A DNA stretch of 64,000 nucleotides from the NCBI GenBank assembly GCA_024401225.1, contig JAKSLM010000003.1, forward strand, positions 1 through 64,000, read 5' to 3'. Below, one piece after another: positions 7,849 through 17,349 of this stretch (position 1 is its first letter; every line of letters begins with the position of its first letter). The position numbers and the translations under genes were made by a program. Origin of the DNA: Bacteroidaceae bacterium (GTDB lineage Bacteria > Bacteroidota > Bacteroidia > Bacteroidales > Bacteroidaceae). The notes under the pieces are model-generated. The model searched no databases, was not told where the DNA came from, and saw nothing but the letters and a program-made list of their open reading frames with translations.

Positions 7849-8712
7849 ATGGATAAGGAATACATCGTACTTTCGCGTCAGGACGCTGTGGCTCGCACCG
7901 GCGCTCCATATATTAATATTAAGGTGGCTAACGAAGATGGCAACGAACAGTTGTGCGTCTGGGATGTGCAGAAGACTGCCGGTCCGAAGGTGGGACAGCT
8001 GGTGTCGTTCACCACCATACGCGACAACCAGGGCAAGAAGTCGGCCGCCTTTCTCGACATGAAGGTGGGAGCCTTCCCTCAGGAGGGACACCCTCTGTAC
8101 CGATTCATTCCGCGTCCGATAAAGAAGGAGGAATGGGATGCCACCATCAGCCATCTGCTCACCTTCTGCAAGGACCAGCGCCTCACCGACTTCATCAGTC
8201 GCCAGGCCGAGGAGCTCTTCAAGCCTTACAGCCTGAAGCCTGCTGCCACCAGCGTGCATCATGCCTTCCCGGGCGGACTGCTCAACCACACCTACCAGAT
8301 GCTCCACATGCTCGAGGGCATATACCCTGTCATGCCTTACCAGGACGACATGAAGATAGAGCGCTGCATCATCGGCATCCTGTTCCACGACTGGGGCAAG
8401 CTGTGCGAGTACAACACCGATGGCGAACCATTGGAGAATATGTACCTGCTGGGCCACATATACATGTCGGCCAACTACCTCAACAATCTGCTGCGCGAGA
8501 TTGATGGACTCGACAAGCGCGAGATCAATTTCATCGTCCACTGTGTGCTTGCTCACCACGGGCAGCTCGACTACGGTTCGCCTGTAGTGCCATGCATCCC
8601 TGAGGCTCAGCTCATCAACTATCTTGACAACATATCTGCCAAGGCCGATGTGTTCAACACCACAGGCAACATGGAGAAGGCATTCGCCCTCGGCACTCAT
8701 GTGGTAAAGTAA
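7849..8712 (+). CDS. HD-domain protein, YhaM-like 3'-5' exoribonuclease family
   Basis: The 287-residue protein has an N-terminal nucleic-acid-binding OB-like part (about 1-90) and a C-terminal HD phosphohydrolase domain. Metal ligands are in HHAFPGGLLNHT, LFHDWGKL and VLAHHG. This order matches YhaM-type exonucleases, which trim RNA or single-stranded DNA from the 3' end. I start at MDKEYIVLS because the upstream extension would cross the promoter. It is divergent from the leu operon. The cytoplasmic nuclease role is inferred from architecture; other HD-domain hydrolases remain possible. Confidence 0.75.
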   Translation: MDKEYIVLSRQDAVARTGAPYINIKVANEDGNEQLCVWDVQKTAGPKVGQLVSFTTIRDNQGKKSAAFLDMKVGAFPQEGHPLYRFIPRPIKKEEWDATISHLLTFCKDQRLTDFISRQAEELFKPYSLKPAATSVHHAFPGGLLNHTYQMLHMLEGIYPVMPYQDDMKIERCIIGILFHDWGKLCEYNTDGEPLENMYLLGHIYMSANYLNNLLREIDGLDKREINFIVHCVLAHHGQLDYGSPVVPCIPEAQLINYLDNISAKADVFNTTGNMEKAFALGTHVVK

Positions 8713-8872
8713 TTCAACTTTCGCAAGTTTCCAACTTGCTCTCGTTGAAAGTGAAGAGTGAAGAACGAAGAGTGAAGAATGCAAATTGCACGGCTTATAA
8801 TTCTCCTCTAAATGAAGAGTAATGAGTGTGCGTATTCCCATTCTTCACTCTTCACTCTTCGTTCTTCACTTA
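8713..8872. repeat. Dispersed 85-bp repeat with a long inverted arm
   Basis: 8713-8797 (TTCAACTTTCGCAAGTTTCC onward) is repeated almost exactly at 59114-59198, in both cases directly after a stop codon. GTGAAGAGTGAAGAACGAAG near 8749 is complementary to the stretch ending near 8870, so the transcript could form a stem of about 30 bp. Confidence 0.7.
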
Positions 8873-8946
8873 CAAGTTGAGCATGCGTTATCGCGAAGCG
8901 CTTTCATAGAAAGAAACTTGTATAAATTAATATTAAAAGTGATAAC

Positions 8947-9867
8947 ATGACCAAAACCGAATCCCTGCTCGCCCTCATCCCCCTGCTGACCAACAACACG
9001 CAGTACACCAAGGAGGACCTTGCCGACCGCCTCGGCACCACCGTGCGCAGCATCAACCGCTACATCACCGAACTTGAGGAGGCGGGATTCGACATCGAGA
9101 AGGAACGCCGCATATATTCCATCAGCCTCCACTCCCCTTTCATACGCTCCGTGAGCAAGCACCTGCGCTTCACGGGCAGCAACCTATCCACCCTCGTGGC
9201 ACTAATCCGCGAGGCCGACAGCAGCAATGCTGCCATACGCAACCTACGCGTGCAGTTCAACAACATATATGGCGACACGCTCTTTGAGGGAGTGAAGATA
9301 GACAAGGAGTACAACCGCAATCTCGACACCATCTACCAGGCCATCAAGCATCGCCGCAAGGCCATACTGCATGGCTACTATTCGCCCAACAGCCAGTCGA
9401 AGAAGGACCGCCTCGTGGAGCCCTTCCGCTTCATCATGAACGACAACTCCATACGATGCTACGAGATCGAGAGCGGCATGTGCAAGACGTTCAAGATGGC
9501 TCGCATCACCGAGGGCATCACCCTCCTCGATGAGGAATGGGAGCACCATGCCAAGCACACCAGCTACTTCACCGACATATTCGGATTCTCGGGCGAGCGC
9601 ACCTACCGCATCACCCTTCGCCTCGGCATCCTCGCCGCACGCATACTATGCGAGGAGCATGGAGTGAGCATGAAGGAGATGACGCAGGAGGACGACACCC
9701 ACTGGATCTATGCCACCAACGTGTGCAGCTATCAGGGCATCGGACGCTTCGTAATGGGACTCATATCCGACATCGACATCATCCACGGAGAGGGTTTGAA
9801 GGCCTTTTTGAGCGAAAATTTAAAAGTTTTAACAGAAAAACTCGATTCTTCCCACAAAATTCTTTAG
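8947..9867 (+). CDS. WYL-domain transcriptional regulator
   Basis: The 306-residue protein has an N-terminal winged helix (residues 3-60, with YTKEDLADRLGTTVRSINRYITELEE), a linker, then a WYL-type domain (roughly 130-215, with ILHGYYSP and RLVEPFRFIMND) and a C-terminal WCX-like extension. WYL proteins are DNA-binding regulators that sense a ligand, often nucleotides or single-stranded DNA. It is followed 77 bases later by a small membrane protein it might control. The ligand and targets are unknown. Confidence 0.82.
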   Translation: MTKTESLLALIPLLTNNTQYTKEDLADRLGTTVRSINRYITELEEAGFDIEKERRIYSISLHSPFIRSVSKHLRFTGSNLSTLVALIREADSSNAAIRNLRVQFNNIYGDTLFEGVKIDKEYNRNLDTIYQAIKHRRKAILHGYYSPNSQSKKDRLVEPFRFIMNDNSIRCYEIESGMCKTFKMARITEGITLLDEEWEHHAKHTSYFTDIFGFSGERTYRITLRLGILAARILCEEHGVSMKEMTQEDDTHWIYATNVCSYQGIGRFVMGLISDIDIIHGEGLKAFLSENLKVLTEKLDSSHKIL

Positions 9868-9944
9868 AAAGGACAGATTCTGTCCCAAAACCGTCGTTAC
9901 TTTGCAGCGTAAAAAAAATTAAACAACCAAAAAGTAACGAATAT

Positions 9945-10226
9945 ATGGAAAAGAATGTAATCCTTTCACCAGCATCAAAGGCTGAATTTTCACTTTCGTC
10001 AGTACTCGAGAACACATCCTTCGCACAGAACGCCTCACAACTGTTTTCTGCCATCATGGAGGAGAACGTATCGCCTCGCCAGGCCCTCCTCGCCCTCAAT
10101 GCCATGCTGGCCCTCGTATGCCTCATGTTCCCTATCGGCATCTCCATCGCCCTCCGCATCGTATTCTTTACATGGTTCGCCATCGCAATCCTCCAGTGCA
10201 AGAATGCAGGGATGGGGGAAGAATAG
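9945..10226 (+). CDS. Small membrane protein of unknown function
   Basis: The 93-residue protein has a hydrophilic N-terminal half (MEKNVILSPASKAEF...) and a hydrophobic C-terminal half with one or two membrane segments (about residues 47-83, LLALNAMLALVCLMF and ISIALRIVFFTWFAIAIL). I recognise no family. The ATG at 9945 is preceded by an A-rich leader and a TTACTTTGC promoter-like box near 9897, so it may have its own promoter. Confidence 0.65.
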   Translation: MEKNVILSPASKAEFSLSSVLENTSFAQNASQLFSAIMEENVSPRQALLALNAMLALVCLMFPIGISIALRIVFFTWFAIAILQCKNAGMGEE

Positions 10227-10230
10227 GAGA

Positions 10231-10486
10231 GAAGACCCCCTCTGGGCTTTGCCCATCTCCCCCGTAGAGGGGGAGAGAAAACCATGCGGCGAGCATTTTT
10301 ATGGTAAGAGAGGCCGTGCGGTGAGATTATATATTTACACAATTCCCCCTCTATGGGCGAGAGCATCATGCAGCAAAGCTATGTCCGCATGGTGCTCCCC
10401 ATAGAGGGGGAGCTGTCTGAAAGACTGAGGGGGTCTTCTCTCTCCCCCTCTACGGGGGAGATGCCCAAAGGGCAGAGAGGGTCTTC
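10231..10486. repeat. Cluster of GC-rich palindromic repeats
   Basis: The gap between two convergent genes holds three full copies (10231-10277, 10394-10438 inverted, 10439-10486 inverted) and a partial copy near 10341-10363 of the family described at 3041-3094. Each folds on itself and adjacent copies can fold on one another. No gene is visible. Confidence 0.85.
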
Positions 10487-10490
10487 TTTT

Positions 10491-12515
10491 TTACCAAATC
10501 TTCACTCTCTTCTCAGGAGCTACGTACATTGGATCATCCTTGGTGATGCCGAATGCCTCGTACCACATATCGATGAGAGGGAGGGCACCGTTCACGCGCC
10601 ACTCGCCGAGTGAGTGAGGGTCCATGTTGGTGAGACGGCGGATCTCAGCCTCTGTGATGTTCTGAGCCCATACACCTGCGTAGGCGAGGAAGAAACGCTG
10701 CTCAGGAGTGAAACCTTCCTTCACATCGAGAGGCTTCTTCTTCATGGCATTCTTGAATGCAGCATAGGCAAACTTCAGACCACCGTGGTCGCCGAGGTTC
10801 TCACCGCAGCAGAGGTCACCATTGCCGTTGAGGTCAGGAAGCACCTTGATAGCCGAGAAGAAGTCCTTGATCACCTGTGCACGCTCGTTGTACTTGTCGC
10901 CATCGCCTGCTGCCCACCAGTCGCGGAAGTTACCATCCTTATCGAACTGGCGACCCTGATCATCAAATCCGTGGCTCATCTCGTGGCCGATCACTACACC
11001 GATGGCACCATAGTTGAATGCATCGTCAGCATCCATATCGAAGAATGGGTACTGGAGGATTCCGGCAGGGAAGCAGATCTCGTTGGTTGTAGGGTTGTAG
11101 TAAGCATTTACGGTCTGTGGAGTCATGTGCCACTCGTTGCGGTCCACAGGCTTCTTCCACTTGCGAGCGATGAAGTCCTTGTGTGCCCACTTGCTCACTT
11201 CCTTCATATTCTCATAGAGGTTCTTTGCAGGATCGATGGTCATCTTGCTGTAGTCGCGCCACTGGTCAGGATAACCGATCTTCACGTAGAAGGCATCGAG
11301 CTTCTCGTGTGCAGCCTTCTTGGTTGCAGCGCTCATCCACTCCTGTGCATCGATACGCTCACCGAGGGCAATCTGAAGATTCTTCACGAGCTCCTCCATA
11401 CGAGCCTTGTTGGCTGCAGGGAAGTACTTCTCGCAGTACATCTTGCCTACTGCCTCACCGAGCACACCATTGACCGAATTTACCGAGCGTTTCCAGCGTG
11501 GCTGCTGCTCCTTGGCACCAGTCATGATGCGTGAGTGGAAGTCGAACTCCTCAGCATACACCTTGTCGCCGAGCATGCCGCCAGCACCCTCGAGTATCTG
11601 CCACTGGAAGTAGTCCTTGAGTTCGCCGAGCGTAGTGGTGTTCCACACCTCGAGAGCCTTCTTGAGAGCCTCAGGCTGACCTACCGACAGGTGATTGATG
11701 CCTGTGATGCCCTGCGAATTGAAATACTTGTCCCAGTTGTAGCCCTTGAAGTCCTTCTTGAACTGTGCATAGCTCATCTTGTGATAGTTGGCAGCAGGGT
11801 CGCGGAGCTCCACGTTGCTCTTTCCAGCGCGAGCCATGGTAGTCTCGAGAGCCACGATGTTCTCCATCTTCACGCGTGCATCCTTATCCGACATGCCAGT
11901 GAGCTTGAACATCTTTACGATGTGCTCCTTGTAAGCCTCGAGGATAGCCTTGTTGGCAGCATCGTCCTTCACATAGTAGTCGCGCTCTATCGAGTAGCCA
12001 CCCTGCGAGATCTCGAGGATGTTGTCCTTGCTCGACATCATGTCAGCACCGATGTATGCACCCCAGAGGTCGCCACATCCTACGCCTTCCTCACCAAACT
12101 TCACCAGGAGGTTGAACAGCTCGTCAAGAGTCTTGACAGCTGCCACGCGGTTGAGGTCGGCCATGACAGGAGTCACGCCTTCCTTGTTCTGGCGCACCGA
12201 GTCCATGCGGAGAGCGTAGAGGTCGCCAATCTTCTGGCCCAGGCTACCCTTCTCCTGCTTCTTCGAGGCGAGTTCCTCGATAATCTCACGAATACGCTTG
12301 TTGTTCTCCTCAGCTACGGTGTTGAACGAGCCGAAGCGAGCATACTCAGGTCCGAGCGGATTGTTCTTCATCCATCCGCCGCATGCATACTGGTAGAAGT
12401 CAGTTCCAGGCTTCACGTCCTTGTTCATGTTCTCCAGTCTGATACCTATGCCCTGGGCCATTGCAGCCGAGGATATAGTCATTGCAATCATAGGGATAAT
12501 GTGCTTTACTTTCAT
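10491..12515 (-). CDS. M13 family zinc metallopeptidase (neprilysin/PepO-like)
   Basis: The 674-residue protein starts with a signal peptide (residues 1-20, AMTISSAAMAQ) and so acts in the periplasm or outside. The catalytic zinc motif is GHEMSHGFDDQG near residue 520, with the third ligand in CCGENLGDHGGLKFA about 60 residues on, and a family-typical NAYYNP stretch upstream. M13 enzymes cut peptides on the amino side of hydrophobic residues. The C-terminus ends in VKIW, typical of the family. A TAAATTTG box at 12558-12551 on the minus strand may be its promoter. It stands alone. Confidence 0.93.
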   Translation of the reverse strand: MKVKHIIPMIAMTISSAAMAQGIGIRLENMNKDVKPGTDFYQYACGGWMKNNPLGPEYARFGSFNTVAEENNKRIREIIEELASKKQEKGSLGQKIGDLYALRMDSVRQNKEGVTPVMADLNRVAAVKTLDELFNLLVKFGEEGVGCGDLWGAYIGADMMSSKDNILEISQGGYSIERDYYVKDDAANKAILEAYKEHIVKMFKLTGMSDKDARVKMENIVALETTMARAGKSNVELRDPAANYHKMSYAQFKKDFKGYNWDKYFNSQGITGINHLSVGQPEALKKALEVWNTTTLGELKDYFQWQILEGAGGMLGDKVYAEEFDFHSRIMTGAKEQQPRWKRSVNSVNGVLGEAVGKMYCEKYFPAANKARMEELVKNLQIALGERIDAQEWMSAATKKAAHEKLDAFYVKIGYPDQWRDYSKMTIDPAKNLYENMKEVSKWAHKDFIARKWKKPVDRNEWHMTPQTVNAYYNPTTNEICFPAGILQYPFFDMDADDAFNYGAIGVVIGHEMSHGFDDQGRQFDKDGNFRDWWAAGDGDKYNERAQVIKDFFSAIKVLPDLNGNGDLCCGENLGDHGGLKFAYAAFKNAMKKKPLDVKEGFTPEQRFFLAYAGVWAQNITEAEIRRLTNMDPHSLGEWRVNGALPLIDMWYEAFGITKDDPMYVAPEKRVKIW

Positions 12516-12550
12516 TTTGATTTTTTTGTTTTGTTTTTATAAAATATGTG

Positions 12551-12558
12551 CAAATTTA
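12551..12558 (-). promoter_or_regulatory. -7 element for the M13 peptidase gene
   Basis: The minus strand reads TAAATTTG, matching TAnnTTTG, 36 bases from the start codon. The -33 element is not clear. Confidence 0.4.
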
Positions 12559-12655
12559 CGGAGAATTTTTCAAACAATAACATTTTTCGTCCATAAATTG
12601 CCCATATCCGAATTATTCTTACTACATTCGCACCAAATAAGAAACCAAAACCATT

Positions 12656-13831
12656 ATGAACAAGTATTTTTCACTCGCATTTGCTGCAGCATTTGCAGCC
12701 ATGCCTCTCCATGCCGACACCATCGTTCCAGAGGATGAATCGGCCGATGATCGCACCGAGGAGTTCCTCTCCGACGAGCGCCTTGAGGAGGGCGTCATCA
12801 CCCAATACATCAACCGTTCCATCGCCTCGGCCATGAGCGCCACGGCAGCCCCTGAGGACGAGCAGCCTACCTTCGGACGCACAGTCACCAAGTGGGCTTC
12901 GGCACCTAAGTTCGGAGGCTATGTGATAGGTTCGTACAAGTACAACACGAGCGGTGATAGCAACCAGTTCAATGCCCGCCTCGTGCGCTTCTACGTTGAT
13001 GGCACCATCTTCAACGACTTCAAGTATCGCCTTCAGCTTCAGATGAACGGCAGCAGCCCTCATGTCAAGGATTTCTACCTCGACTGGAGCCACTGGAAGG
13101 AGTTTGGCATCAAGATCGGACAGTACAAGCGTTCATTCACCTTCGAGAACCCTTACAACCCTTGGGATGTGGGTGTGGGCGACTATGCACAGCTCGTGCA
13201 GAAGTTTGCCGGCATGGGCGACATCTGCGGTGAGGCCAACATGGGCGGACGCGACCAGGGCATCCAGGTGCATGGCGACCTCTTCCCTATCGGACAGAAC
13301 AAGCATCGCCTCGTGCACTACGAGCTCGGACTCTACAACGGACAGGGCATCAACACCGGCGATAAGAACTCACGCAAGGACTTCATAGGCAGCATCCAGT
13401 TCCAGCCTATCAAGAACCTCTTCCTCGGAGGCTTCTACTGGAATGGCAACTATGTCAACAGTTCCAACCAGACCCTCGACCGCAACCGCTTCTGCTTCGG
13501 TGCCAAGTACGAGACCACAGAATGGTCGGCACGCATGGAGTATGCACGCGAATGCAGCGACCAGTTTGATGGAGCCGATGCCCTCTACATGACAGTAGGC
13601 ATACCATGCACCCCATGGCTCAAGACCTACCTCAAGTACGACCTCTACCGTTCCGATGGCAGCAACGACAACGCTCGCACCATCTACACCGTAGCGCCTA
13701 ACTTCCAGCTCCACAAGAACCTCATGTTCCAGCTGCAGTACAACTACGTGAACGCAAAGTCGGCCACAGCCACCGGCACCAACAGCAACAACCACTCCGA
13801 ATTCTGGCTCGAGACCTACTTCCGCTTCTAA
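12656..13831 (+). CDS. Outer-membrane porin (phosphate-selective porin O/P type)
   Basis: The 391-residue protein has a signal peptide ending near residue 20 (AAMPLHA), an acidic N-terminal stretch (EDESADDRTEE), then alternating amphipathic strands ending in an aromatic residue (ETYFRF), as beta-barrel outer-membrane proteins do. LYLDWSHWK-like and KIGQYKRSFTFENPYNP resemble the OprP/OprO fold. The channel's substrate is unknown. The ABC-F gene starts 9 bases after its stop, so the two are probably cotranscribed. Confidence 0.8.
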   Translation: MNKYFSLAFAAAFAAMPLHADTIVPEDESADDRTEEFLSDERLEEGVITQYINRSIASAMSATAAPEDEQPTFGRTVTKWASAPKFGGYVIGSYKYNTSGDSNQFNARLVRFYVDGTIFNDFKYRLQLQMNGSSPHVKDFYLDWSHWKEFGIKIGQYKRSFTFENPYNPWDVGVGDYAQLVQKFAGMGDICGEANMGGRDQGIQVHGDLFPIGQNKHRLVHYELGLYNGQGINTGDKNSRKDFIGSIQFQPIKNLFLGGFYWNGNYVNSSNQTLDRNRFCFGAKYETTEWSARMEYARECSDQFDGADALYMTVGIPCTPWLKTYLKYDLYRSDGSNDNARTIYTVAPNFQLHKNLMFQLQYNYVNAKSATATGTNSNNHSEFWLETYFRF

Positions 13832-13840
13832 CAGAGAAAA

Positions 13841-15847
13841 ATGATATCAGTAAACAACCTTACCGTTGAGTTTTCCGCCACTCCCCTCTTCGTTGATGCC
13901 AGCTATGTCATCAACCCCAAGGACCGCATAGCCCTCGTGGGAAAGAACGGAGCCGGAAAGTCAACCATGATGAAGATCATAGCTGGCATGCAGCAGCCCA
14001 CATCGGGCAATGTGGCACGCCAGAAGGACATCACCATAGGCTACCTCCCGCAGGTCATGGTACTCTCCGACACACGCACCGTGATGGAGGAGGCTGAGAC
14101 CGCCTTCGCCCACATCGCCGAGATGCAGGCGCAGCTCGACCGCATGAACGAGGAGATAGCCAGCCGCACCGACTACGAGAGCGAGAGCTACATGGAGCTC
14201 ATCGAGCGCTTCACCCACGAGAACGACCGCTTCACCATGATGGGAGGCGTCAACTATCATGCAGAGTTGGAGCGCACCCTCCAGGGCCTCGGCTTCCAGC
14301 GCAGCGACTTCGACCGCCCTACGAGCGAATTCTCCGGAGGCTGGCGCATGCGCATCGAGCTTGCCAAGCTCCTCCTGCAGAAGCCCGACCTCCTGCTCCT
14401 CGATGAGCCTACCAACCACCTCGACATCGGTTCCATCCAGTGGTTGGAGCAGTTCCTTGCCCAGCGTGCCAATGCAGTCATGCTCGTGAGCCACGACCGT
14501 GCATTCATCAACAACGTGACCAACCGCACCATCGAGATCACTTGCCACCGCATCAACGACTACCGAGTCAAGTACGACGACTATGTGCGCCTCAAGGACG
14601 AACGACGCGAACAGCAGCTCCGCGCCTACGAGAACCAGCAGAAGGAGATAGCCGAGATCAAGGCCTTCATCGAGGCATTCCGCTACAAGCCTACCAAGTC
14701 CAACCAGGTGCAGTCGCGCATCAAGCAGCTTGAGAAGATAGTACCTATCGAGGTCGATGAGATCGACAACTCGCGCCTCAACCTCAAGTTCCCTCCATGC
14801 CTCCGCTCGGGCGACTACCCAGTCATCTGCGACACCGTGGGCAAGACCTACGGCACCCATACCGTATTCTCGGGAGTCGACCTCACCATCAAGCGAGGCG
14901 AGAAGGTAGCCTTCGTAGGCAACAACGGTGAGGGCAAGTCCACCCTTGTCAAGTGCATCATGGACTCAGCTGCCATCGAACCCATCCAGGGCGGCTACGA
15001 TGGCAACCTCAAGGTGGGCCACAACGTGCAGATAGGCTACTTCGCGCAGAACCAGGCACAGCTCCTCGATGGCGACATCACCGTGTTCGACACCATCGAC
15101 CGCGTGGCAAAGGGCGACATCCGACTCAAGATACGCGACATCCTCGGCGCCTTCATGTTCGGAGGCGAAGCGAGCGACAAGTTCGTCAAGGTACTCTCCG
15201 GAGGCGAGCGCTCACGCCTTGCCATGATACGCCTGCTCCTCGAACCCGTCAACCTCCTCATCCTCGATGAGCCTACCAACCACCTCGACCTCCAGTCGAA
15301 GGATGTGCTCAAGCAGGCCATACGCGACTTCGATGGCACAGCCATCATCGTATCGCACGACCGCGACTTCCTCGATGGCCTCGTTGACAAGGTCTACGAA
15401 TTCGGAGGCGGCAAGGTGCGCGAACACATAGGCGGCATCTACGACTTCCTTCAGAAGAAGCAGATCGAGTCGCTCAACGACCTCTCCTCACAGATGTCGT
15501 CAGCAGGCTCCCCATCCGCCCCAAGCGCAGCGCAAGCCAGCCAGCCTACCCCAGCTCAAAAGGGCGAGGCAGCCGCAGGGCAGAAGGCATCTGGCTCCCT
15601 CTCGTTCGAGGAACTCAAAGCACGCAACAAAGCAATCAAGAAAATAGAGAACGCCATAAAGGCAGCCGAGCAGACCATAGCCCAGCTCGAAGGCCGACTC
15701 GCCGAAGTGGAAGCCAAGCTTGCCACACCCGAAGGCGCAGCCGACCAGTCGCTCTTCACCCTCTACGGCGACCTCAAGCAGCAGCTCTCCGATGCAGAGG
15801 ACCAATGGACCGAACTATCGATGGAGCTCGACGACATGCAGCAATGA
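13841..15847 (+). CDS. ABC-F family ATPase (ribosome-associated)
   Basis: The 668-residue protein has two ABC domains and no membrane segment. Walker A motifs are GKNGAGKS (near 37) and GNNGEGKS (near 365); signature motifs are SGGWRMR and SGGERSR, each followed by LLLDEPTNHLD or LILDEPTNHLD. The linker between the domains is the ABC-F interdomain type, and the C-terminus carries a Ser/Ala/Pro/Gln-rich tether and a coiled coil. ABC-F proteins act on the ribosome E site to relieve stalls or antibiotic block. Middle gene of a porin-ABC-F-DUF1460 set. A paralogue lies at 38357-40033. Confidence 0.92.
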   Translation: MISVNNLTVEFSATPLFVDASYVINPKDRIALVGKNGAGKSTMMKIIAGMQQPTSGNVARQKDITIGYLPQVMVLSDTRTVMEEAETAFAHIAEMQAQLDRMNEEIASRTDYESESYMELIERFTHENDRFTMMGGVNYHAELERTLQGLGFQRSDFDRPTSEFSGGWRMRIELAKLLLQKPDLLLLDEPTNHLDIGSIQWLEQFLAQRANAVMLVSHDRAFINNVTNRTIEITCHRINDYRVKYDDYVRLKDERREQQLRAYENQQKEIAEIKAFIEAFRYKPTKSNQVQSRIKQLEKIVPIEVDEIDNSRLNLKFPPCLRSGDYPVICDTVGKTYGTHTVFSGVDLTIKRGEKVAFVGNNGEGKSTLVKCIMDSAAIEPIQGGYDGNLKVGHNVQIGYFAQNQAQLLDGDITVFDTIDRVAKGDIRLKIRDILGAFMFGGEASDKFVKVLSGGERSRLAMIRLLLEPVNLLILDEPTNHLDLQSKDVLKQAIRDFDGTAIIVSHDRDFLDGLVDKVYEFGGGKVREHIGGIYDFLQKKQIESLNDLSSQMSSAGSPSAPSAAQASQPTPAQKGEAAAGQKASGSLSFEELKARNKAIKKIENAIKAAEQTIAQLEGRLAEVEAKLATPEGAADQSLFTLYGDLKQQLSDAEDQWTELSMELDDMQQ

Positions 15848-16707
15848 AACGTACACTCACACTCATCCTCATCGCCCTTCTGGCCACCATCGCCACCCGT
15901 GCAGCCAGTCCGGTCGAATACACCAAGGCCGACTCCATCAAGGTAGTCACCATGCTCCAGCAGGCGAAGACGCAGCGCCAGGGCGAGAACCCCGTGCTCT
16001 ACTTCGCCAACCAGTTCATCGGCATCCCCTACGTGGGCCATACCCTCGAACTGGGCGACACCGAGCACCTCATAGTCAACCTCCACGAGCTCGACTGCAC
16101 CACCTTCATCGAGACCGTCCTTGCACTCGCCCTATGCGACAAGGACGACACACGCACATGGGCCGACTACTGCCGCAACCTCACCAAGGTGCGCTACCGC
16201 AACGGCCGCATGACCGACTACACCTCGCGCCTCCACTACTTCACCTGGTGGGCGAAGGACAACCAGCAGCTCGGCATCGTGCGCGAAGTGACAGGAAGCG
16301 GCAATCCATTCACCGCTACCCAGACCGTGAACATCAACTACATGACCACCCACCCTTCGGCCTACAAGCAGCTCAAGTCCCATCCTGAGTTCGTACCCAT
16401 CATCCGCAAGTACGAGCAGGCAACCAACGGCGAGACCTACCGCTACATCCCTAAGTCCAAGCTCGCCCAGGGACCATCCACCTCGCTCGGAGTCATCAAG
16501 AGTGGCGACATCGTAGGCATCATCACCCGCAAGGCAGGACTCGACACCACCCACCTCGGCATCGCCGTGTGGCAGAACGGGCGCCTGCACCTCCTCAACG
16601 CCTCAGCCATCTACCACAAGGTAGTGCTCGACTCCAACACCTTCTTCGACTATAGTCAGAAGCAGAGCTCCCAACTGGGCATCCGAGTGCTGCGCTTCGT
16701 GGAGTAA
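15844..16707 (+). CDS. DUF1460 family, N-acetylmuramoyl-L-alanine amidase-like protein
   Basis: The 287-residue protein has a signal peptide (residues 1-20, ending ATRA) and an NlpC/P60-like fold. Candidate catalytic Cys is in HELDCTTFIETV, and His in DTTHLGIAVWQNG. IKSGDIVGIITRK fits the DUF1460 core. Its likely substrate is peptidoglycan stem peptides in the periplasm. The ATG overlaps the ABC-F stop codon (ATGA), so translation is coupled. A longer frame to 15805 would overlap the upstream gene without reason. Confidence 0.85.
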   Translation: MKRTLTLILIALLATIATRAASPVEYTKADSIKVVTMLQQAKTQRQGENPVLYFANQFIGIPYVGHTLELGDTEHLIVNLHELDCTTFIETVLALALCDKDDTRTWADYCRNLTKVRYRNGRMTDYTSRLHYFTWWAKDNQQLGIVREVTGSGNPFTATQTVNINYMTTHPSAYKQLKSHPEFVPIIRKYEQATNGETYRYIPKSKLAQGPSTSLGVIKSGDIVGIITRKAGLDTTHLGIAVWQNGRLHLLNASAIYHKVVLDSNTFFDYSQKQSSQLGIRVLRFVE

Positions 16708-16785
16708 AAAGCCCCCCATCCGCTTTTTTTTCATCCCACAGCACATATTTTTTCAAAACATACATCTTATTTCATAAATAAATCG

Positions 16786-16793
16786 TACCTTTG
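16786..16793 (+). promoter_or_regulatory. -7 element for tRNA-Leu
   Basis: TACCTTTG fits TAnnTTTG, 34 bases before the tRNA. The preceding 16710-16785 stretch is T-rich without a clear hairpin. Confidence 0.55.
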
Positions 16794-16826
16794 CACCCGC
16801 AATACGAAAAAGTATTGTATCAGGTT

Positions 16827-16913
16827 GCCGAAATGGTGGAATGGTAGACACGAGGGACTTAAAATCCCTTGGGCATTGCGCCCGTGCGGGTTCGAGCCCC
16901 GCTTTCGGTACCA
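16827..16913 (+). tRNA. tRNA-Leu (anticodon UAA)
   Basis: The 87-base gene folds as a class II tRNA with a long variable arm. The acceptor stem GCCGAAA pairs with TTTCGGT, including G1-U72 as in E. coli tRNA-Leu(UAA). The anticodon stem AGGGA/TCCCT encloses CTTAAAA, giving UAA. The T arm GCGGGTTCGAGCCCCGC is standard and CCA is encoded. Confidence 0.97.
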
Positions 16914-16923
16914 AGGCAAACAG

Positions 16924-16960
16924 AAAAAAGACCTCAAGGACATCTTGAGGTCTTTTTTTT
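16924..16960 (+). terminator. Terminator after tRNA-Leu
   Basis: GACCTCAAG and CTTGAGGTC form a 9-bp stem extended by A-run/T-run pairing, with eight T after it, starting 10 bases from the tRNA end. Confidence 0.9.
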
Positions 16961-17001
16961 ATCTGCTATAAACAAAGACTTATACAAGCTTCGCAAGTTC
17001 G

Positions 17002-17349
17002 CTAATGCATTATGTTATAGATTTTATAATATTCAAACGCCCACTTCTGAATGTATTCATCATAGTCATCAATGTACTCCTTCTGCGCCTCCCAATCCTG
17101 TACAGTTGGGAAATACAGTTCGCAGGGGTTGTATTTTGCAAAACGTTCCTTTCTTTTATCCTCGTATTCATGTGGAAACCGTTCCTTACGTTCCCTTTCC
17201 CTTCCAAACTCCTCATCCGCCTTACGCCTTGCCTCCTTCACATCCTTAGGGGTAAACAGATCCTCAAAGAAACCAGCAACGATGTACCCCACAGGAATAC
17301 AGATTACAAATATTACTGCAAAAATAACTATATCAATCAAAAACTTCAT
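17002..17349 (-). CDS. Small single-pass membrane protein, unknown function
   Basis: The 115-residue protein begins with a membrane helix (MKFLIDIVIFAVIFVICIPV) followed by a charged helix rich in Glu, Lys and Arg and a C-terminal part with many Tyr and Trp (EYIQKWAFEYYKIYNIMH). I recognise no family. The ATG at 17349 lies inside the end of the NUDIX gene (17-base overlap), so the two are translationally coupled. Confidence 0.6.
   Translation of the reverse strand: MKFLIDIVIFAVIFVICIPVGYIVAGFFEDLFTPKDVKEARRKADEEFGRERERKERFPHEYEDKRKERFAKYNPCELYFPTVQDWEAQKEYIDDYDEYIQKWAFEYYKIYNIMH

Noticed and set aside
11535-12542. 335-codon frame antisense to the M13 peptidase
   Set aside because: Leu/Val/His-rich shadow product; the peptidase frame has HExxH and signal peptide.
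16708-16785. Terminator after the DUF1460 gene
   Set aside because: There is a T-run but no stem strong enough to call.
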